From the NCBI GenBank assembly GCA_016208205.1, contig JACQYP010000063.1:1-10925 (forward strand): DNA of 10,925 nt, written 5' to 3'. Both the position numbers and the translations under genes were made by a program. The DNA comes from Candidatus Desantisiibacteriota bacterium (lineage in GTDB: Bacteria > UBA9089 > CG2-30-40-21). Below, one piece after another: positions 6,844 to 10,925 of this stretch. The notes under the pieces were generated by a model. It was given only the letters and a program-made list of their open reading frames with translations. It did not search any database and had not been told where the DNA came from. Numbering within the stretch: the first letter of the stretch is position 1; each line of letters opens with the position of its first letter.

Positions 6844-9350
6844 TACTTCCGTAACTCCTCTCCTTCCTTGCCCTGTTCCACGAGATAAAACTCCACATTA
6901 TCATTAATCTGTCCAAATTCCTTCCGTTCATAATGACAAATAGCCTTCTGCTTTTTCTGCTCAGTCATGATGTTCAAGACTTTCTGTTTGTAAATCGTGT
7001 CAGGATTTCCGATTAACTGCTCACCCTTGCTTTCAAGAATATAGACAAGTTCTAACTCATTATTATCGTTTTTTCTGGCAGCAATAAAATCCGGACATAA
7101 CTTGTACTTTTGCCATCCTTGAATAGAGTACCAACCCCTTGAAACTTTATTGCGAAACCACCAGAGAATTTTTTCCTGTTTATCAAGAATATCACCAACT
7201 TTTTCTTCAAGTCTATTCATTGAAATAAGCTCAACATCTTCAAACAGGTAATACTTGTACGGGTTAGGCATCCGTCCGGCTACGATATTATCTTCATCGG
7301 GAATCCTGAATCCAAGTTTTTTATCATCTGATACCGCAAGGGCTATTTTATTAGAATTAAGATAGCCTATAAAAAGGCTTTCTTCTCCCTTTATCTTTAC
7401 CTCTAAAAGCAAATTATATAGAAATGCCGATATATAGCCAAAGTTTTCTTCAACCTTTTCCTTGCCGATAGTTTTAATAAGTATTTCAGTGTGGACTGAG
7501 GCTAATTTTCGAGCATAAAAAGGATTTTCCGTCAATTCAGCATATCGTCGGGTTAAATAATCAATATTGATTTCTTTCATTTGGTTGACTTCTGAATCCT
7601 CGTACTTTGTAGCAACCCTGCTTTCTACATCCAGAGTTACAATAATTGACCGCCGTTCCTTTGTTTCATCACTGAAAGAGTCTTCTAACCGTTTTATAAC
7701 CTCATTAGTAACGGTGAATGATGAATAATCGATAAATGGTTTAATGTCCATCTCGTAGGAAAAACGGCGTTTTCTATTCCCACTATCTATCATTACCCAG
7801 ACAGGGAGATAAAACGCATTATCATATCCCCTGAACTCCTTGCGAATTTGCACTGTTTTTGTTTTGTTAATCGTTTCATTATCACTGACTTTAATCTTGG
7901 AAACAAGGTCTTCAAGTCCCTCTCTTTTGAATCCAGCGTCTACCTTCTCAAGAATTGATCGGGTATCACCCTTGGAATAATAAACAAAGCTTTCATCAAG
8001 TTCAGGCACACCTGTTTTTCTGGCAAAGGGTTGGCGAAGGATTCGACCAACAAGTTGGGTAAGTCCGTTATCTGAATTAACATTTGGAATAATACCGAGA
8101 ATATAAGCAAATGAACAATCCCAACCCTCTCGCAAGGCATATTTAGTGATGATATATCTGATATTACAGTCCAAAGCAAAAAGATTTACATCTTCAATAT
8201 CATTCTGAGAGCTGGTCTTAAGGGCTATTTCATCCGGGTTTATTCCAAGTTCGCCAAGAAACTCCTTGACATCCAAACTGTGGACAGTGTCTTTACCTCG
8301 TTGATCATTTCCTGTTGATTCAACTTGAATCAACGCTATAGGACGAATGTAAAGCCCTGAGTCTTGTCTGTACTCAATAGCCTTTTTTTCAAGCTTGTTC
8401 CTGTGCTCTTTGATTTCTTGCAGCATTGTTTTCCAGTCGTCTTCTTTTCGACCAGAAGGTGAAATAATATGCATATCTAATTTAACCATATCTTCGTTTT
8501 TTAGTTCAAGTCCGGTAATGGTAACAAGAATATTCATTTCCGCCTTTGGTGTAGCCGTGAGTCCCAGAACCATTTCAGGGTTGAGTCCATCAATGGTTTT
8601 CCGTGCCATATCAGAAAAGACTTTATGGATTTCGTCAATGATGATGAATGGTTTGGAAAGACGAATAGCGTTTCCAAGGCTTGTTTTTGCAATGGTCCCA
8701 ATTACTGATGGCAGCATATCGAGATTCCGGCAATTTTTTTTCAGTTCTGCGTGAAGGTCAAAGCGGTTATCCTGTGGGAAAAAGCTCTCAAATCCACCAG
8801 AGTCTTGAAACACCTTGAGGGCTTCTTTTCCGTTTTGACGGCTGATGGATTGAATCATCACAAACAAGATAACCAGATTTTCCTCAATATCGTGGATGGT
8901 AAGCCGTTGCCCTTTTTCCAGAATCAGGGTTTTGTTTCCACTTGCCTGATCAAGGAGTTGCCTCAATGGGTTTGCCTTGTCGCGGAGTTTCTGCACGGTT
9001 TGGGAATAAATGGTTTCACTGGGGACAATCCAGACAACAAGTCCGCATCGTTTACGGGCAAAGATGTTTTGATATTCACGGATAGCTTCTACCGCAAGAA
9101 GCGTCTTGCCGCCGCCGGTTGGTACTTTCATGATAATACGGGGATAGTATTCACCAAGTCCGTTGGTACAGCGGTCTTTGTATTCCTTGCCCCCTGTCTG
9201 AAATGTCGTCTGTACCCAATTCAGGACATGCCGCATCTCAACAGGCAATGTCTTTTTGGCAGTATCGAAAGCATCCTTGGTTTCTCTTGCTTTGCCGTAA
9301 AATGATTTGAGTTCAGATACAACCTTGACCTGATAATCTTTTAGAAACAC
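6834..9350 (-). CDS. res: Type III restriction enzyme, Res subunit
   Basis: The protein has 838 residues. Res couples ATP-driven motion with DNA cleavage and acts only in complex with Mod. Superfamily 2 helicase motifs are complete: motif I VPTGGGKT (76-83), the Ia-like VWIVPSETIYSQT (106-118), motif II IIDEIH (DEIH at 239-242), motif III LTATP (264-268), motif V around EGWD (408-411) and motif VI QLVGRILRQP (432-441). The C-terminal nuclease has PD at 753-754 and ESK at 773-775, the PD-(D/E)xK arrangement of this family. DEIH instead of the common DEAH or DEPH is a small variation. Start GTG 9350 gives the usual LKDYQ beginning. It lies one base after the mod stop, and the ribosome binding site is weak, so translation is probably coupled to mod. 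Length is near the lower end for the family, with nothing evidently missing. The recognition site cannot be read from Res. Confidence 0.95.
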   Translation of the reverse strand: MFLKDYQVKVVSELKSFYGKARETKDAFDTAKKTLPVEMRHVLNWVQTTFQTGGKEYKDRCTNGLGEYYPRIIMKVPTGGGKTLLAVEAIREYQNIFARKRCGLVVWIVPSETIYSQTVQKLRDKANPLRQLLDQASGNKTLILEKGQRLTIHDIEENLVILFVMIQSISRQNGKEALKVFQDSGGFESFFPQDNRFDLHAELKKNCRNLDMLPSVIGTIAKTSLGNAIRLSKPFIIIDEIHKVFSDMARKTIDGLNPEMVLGLTATPKAEMNILVTITGLELKNEDMVKLDMHIISPSGRKEDDWKTMLQEIKEHRNKLEKKAIEYRQDSGLYIRPIALIQVESTGNDQRGKDTVHSLDVKEFLGELGINPDEIALKTSSQNDIEDVNLFALDCNIRYIITKYALREGWDCSFAYILGIIPNVNSDNGLTQLVGRILRQPFARKTGVPELDESFVYYSKGDTRSILEKVDAGFKREGLEDLVSKIKVSDNETINKTKTVQIRKEFRGYDNAFYLPVWVMIDSGNRKRRFSYEMDIKPFIDYSSFTVTNEVIKRLEDSFSDETKERRSIIVTLDVESRVATKYEDSEVNQMKEINIDYLTRRYAELTENPFYARKLASVHTEILIKTIGKEKVEENFGYISAFLYNLLLEVKIKGEESLFIGYLNSNKIALAVSDDKKLGFRIPDEDNIVAGRMPNPYKYYLFEDVELISMNRLEEKVGDILDKQEKILWWFRNKVSRGWYSIQGWQKYKLCPDFIAARKNDNNELELVYILESKGEQLIGNPDTIYKQKVLNIMTEQKKQKAICHYERKEFGQINDNVEFYLVEQGKEGEELRKYFK

Positions 9351-10925
9351 GCTACACCCCCAACCGTTGAAAGAGATTGTATGGTATGCCTACAAAATCA
9401 ATGTTTTTCTCTTTCATGTAGTCTTCTTCAAGAAAACAAGCCGGGGCATACACGATGATTTTTTTCTTCGGATACATGGCAGTGATATTTTCAGCAAGGC
9501 TTAAATTAAGTGCCATGCGGGTCAGCTCATCAAAATCCTGTTTGTAAACCAAATAAATGACGAAATTGCTGTGTTCACCCACAAAATAAGATTCTTCATT
9601 AATGGCAGATTTGTTTCTGGGACTTTTCCCTGTGCAAAGATAATACACATATTCGGCAAATTGATTAAATGTCGGCAGGTTGCCGGAAAGCAGGGTTTCA
9701 GCGTCAATGGGAATGCCAACCTTGAAATATTGAAAGCCGGAATTGTAGCCATATTTTTCAATGGCTCGTTTTACTCGTTCGCGGGTAATGTCTTTGCAGA
9801 TGTTTTTAGCAGGCTCGGCTATTGTTGCTTCGGACATTTGAATAAGAATACACTTACGGTTGCCGCCGTCTTCTTTGTTTAAGTCCATAACGGCGTGCAT
9901 GGTGGTGCCGGAGCCGGAGAAGGAGTCGAGGATGATGGAGTTCCGATGAGTCGCAAGTTTGAGGATTTTTTTGAGAAGAGATACCGGCTTCGGCGTATCA
10001 AAAACTTTCTTCCCAGCAAAAAGTTCCATGAGTTCCTTAGTGGCCTCAGTTGCCGTTCCAATGTCATCCCAGATCGTGAATGTATTGGTGCCTTTCTCTT
10101 CGGCTTCTGATTTGAAACGCTTGTACTGTGGTTTTGATTTTCCCGTCTTCCCCCAAACGATACGGTTGTCCGCCAATGCCGCCAAAAAGTTTTCCTCGGT
10201 TGTCCGCCAATGCCGCCCTTGAGGGGGCCAGTATTCAAGGGCGGTGTTGGGGTTTACAATCGCATATGTAAGATTCGGTCGAATGTTCGGGGCATCAAAT
10301 GGATCGGCCACCCAGTCCCCACGCGAATCGTTGTCAGGATTTGAAAACTTGGAATTGTCAATTTCCAACGAATTGAGTGTAAACAGCTCACGGTTCTTTG
10401 CATAACAAAAAGTGTAGTTATGAGACAAGGACACATCGATGTCGTTTTGGCTTGATTTTCGATGATTCCAAATAAAATCAGCAACAAAATTCCCCTCCCC
10501 AAACACCTCATCCATCACCATTCTCAAAATATGCTGTTCATTATCATCAATACTAATAAAAATCGCCCCATCATCCGCCAGCAATTCCCGCAAGAGTTTC
10601 AGCCTCGGCACCATCATACAAAGCCATTTATCATGCCGTGTCAAATCATCCTTACCCACTTCCCTGCCCATCCATTCCTTGAGCATAGGACTATTGACAT
10701 TGTCGTTATAAACCCAGCCTTCATTTCCCGTATTATACGGCGGATCAATATAAATACATTTTATCTTTCCTGCGTATTGCGGAAGCAAGGCTTTCAGGGC
10801 AAGGAGATTGTCCCCCTCAATGATAAGATTGCCGTCCGCCTTTTTCGGTTGGAAATGCAGATTTTCCACCTCGTCTAATGTATGATACGGTATGGAAAGG
10901 TGGTGGTTCCAGATGATATTTTTAC

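Overview
The window is a bacterial chromosome segment of moderate GC content in which every convincing gene lies on the minus strand. Reading in the direction of transcription (high to low coordinates), it holds a type III restriction-modification pair (mod, whose 5' end runs off the window, then res), a large polytopic membrane protein with two GldG/DUF4350-like domains, a long repeat-filled intergenic region, a secreted protein built of seven IPT/TIG-like repeats, and the start of a second exported IPT/TIG-like protein that runs off the other edge. No rRNA, tRNA, CRISPR array, transposase or phage gene was seen.

The host cannot be named from the sequence alone. Tandem TIG-like repeat proteins, heptanucleotide arrays and many short palindromic repeats, some inside genes, suggest an uncultured environmental lineage (for example Candidatus Desantisbacteria or a planctomycete relative). 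This is inference with low confidence.

Region by region: 10925-9352 is mod, a beta-class N6-adenine methyltransferase. 9350-6834 is res, a superfamily 2 helicase with a C-terminal PD-(D/E)xK nuclease. They are one base apart and all expected catalytic motifs are visible, so the system looks intact. 6792-4024 is the membrane protein, 41 bases downstream of res; it may be cotranscribed, but a TATAAT box just upstream could give it its own promoter. Its membrane half is interrupted by at least four heptamer tracts and several palindromes, all kept in frame. 4023-2656 is mainly non-coding: at least seven inverted or tandem repeats, then a near-consensus sigma-70 promoter (3118-3146) facing the TIG gene, and a leader of about 450 bases with two tiny ORFs, a hairpin around a Shine-Dalgarno-like sequence, and a terminator-like structure. 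2655-730 is the seven-repeat TIG protein. Its end overlaps a strong bidirectional terminator (714-758). 651-1 is the second exported TIG-like protein.

Functionally, mod and res form one defence module. The two TIG-like proteins are probably extracellular or surface structural/adhesive proteins. The membrane protein has no clear functional tie to either neighbour. The points most worth a second look are the structured leader upstream of the TIG gene and the repeat-invaded membrane gene, where 7-base units could shift the reading frame.
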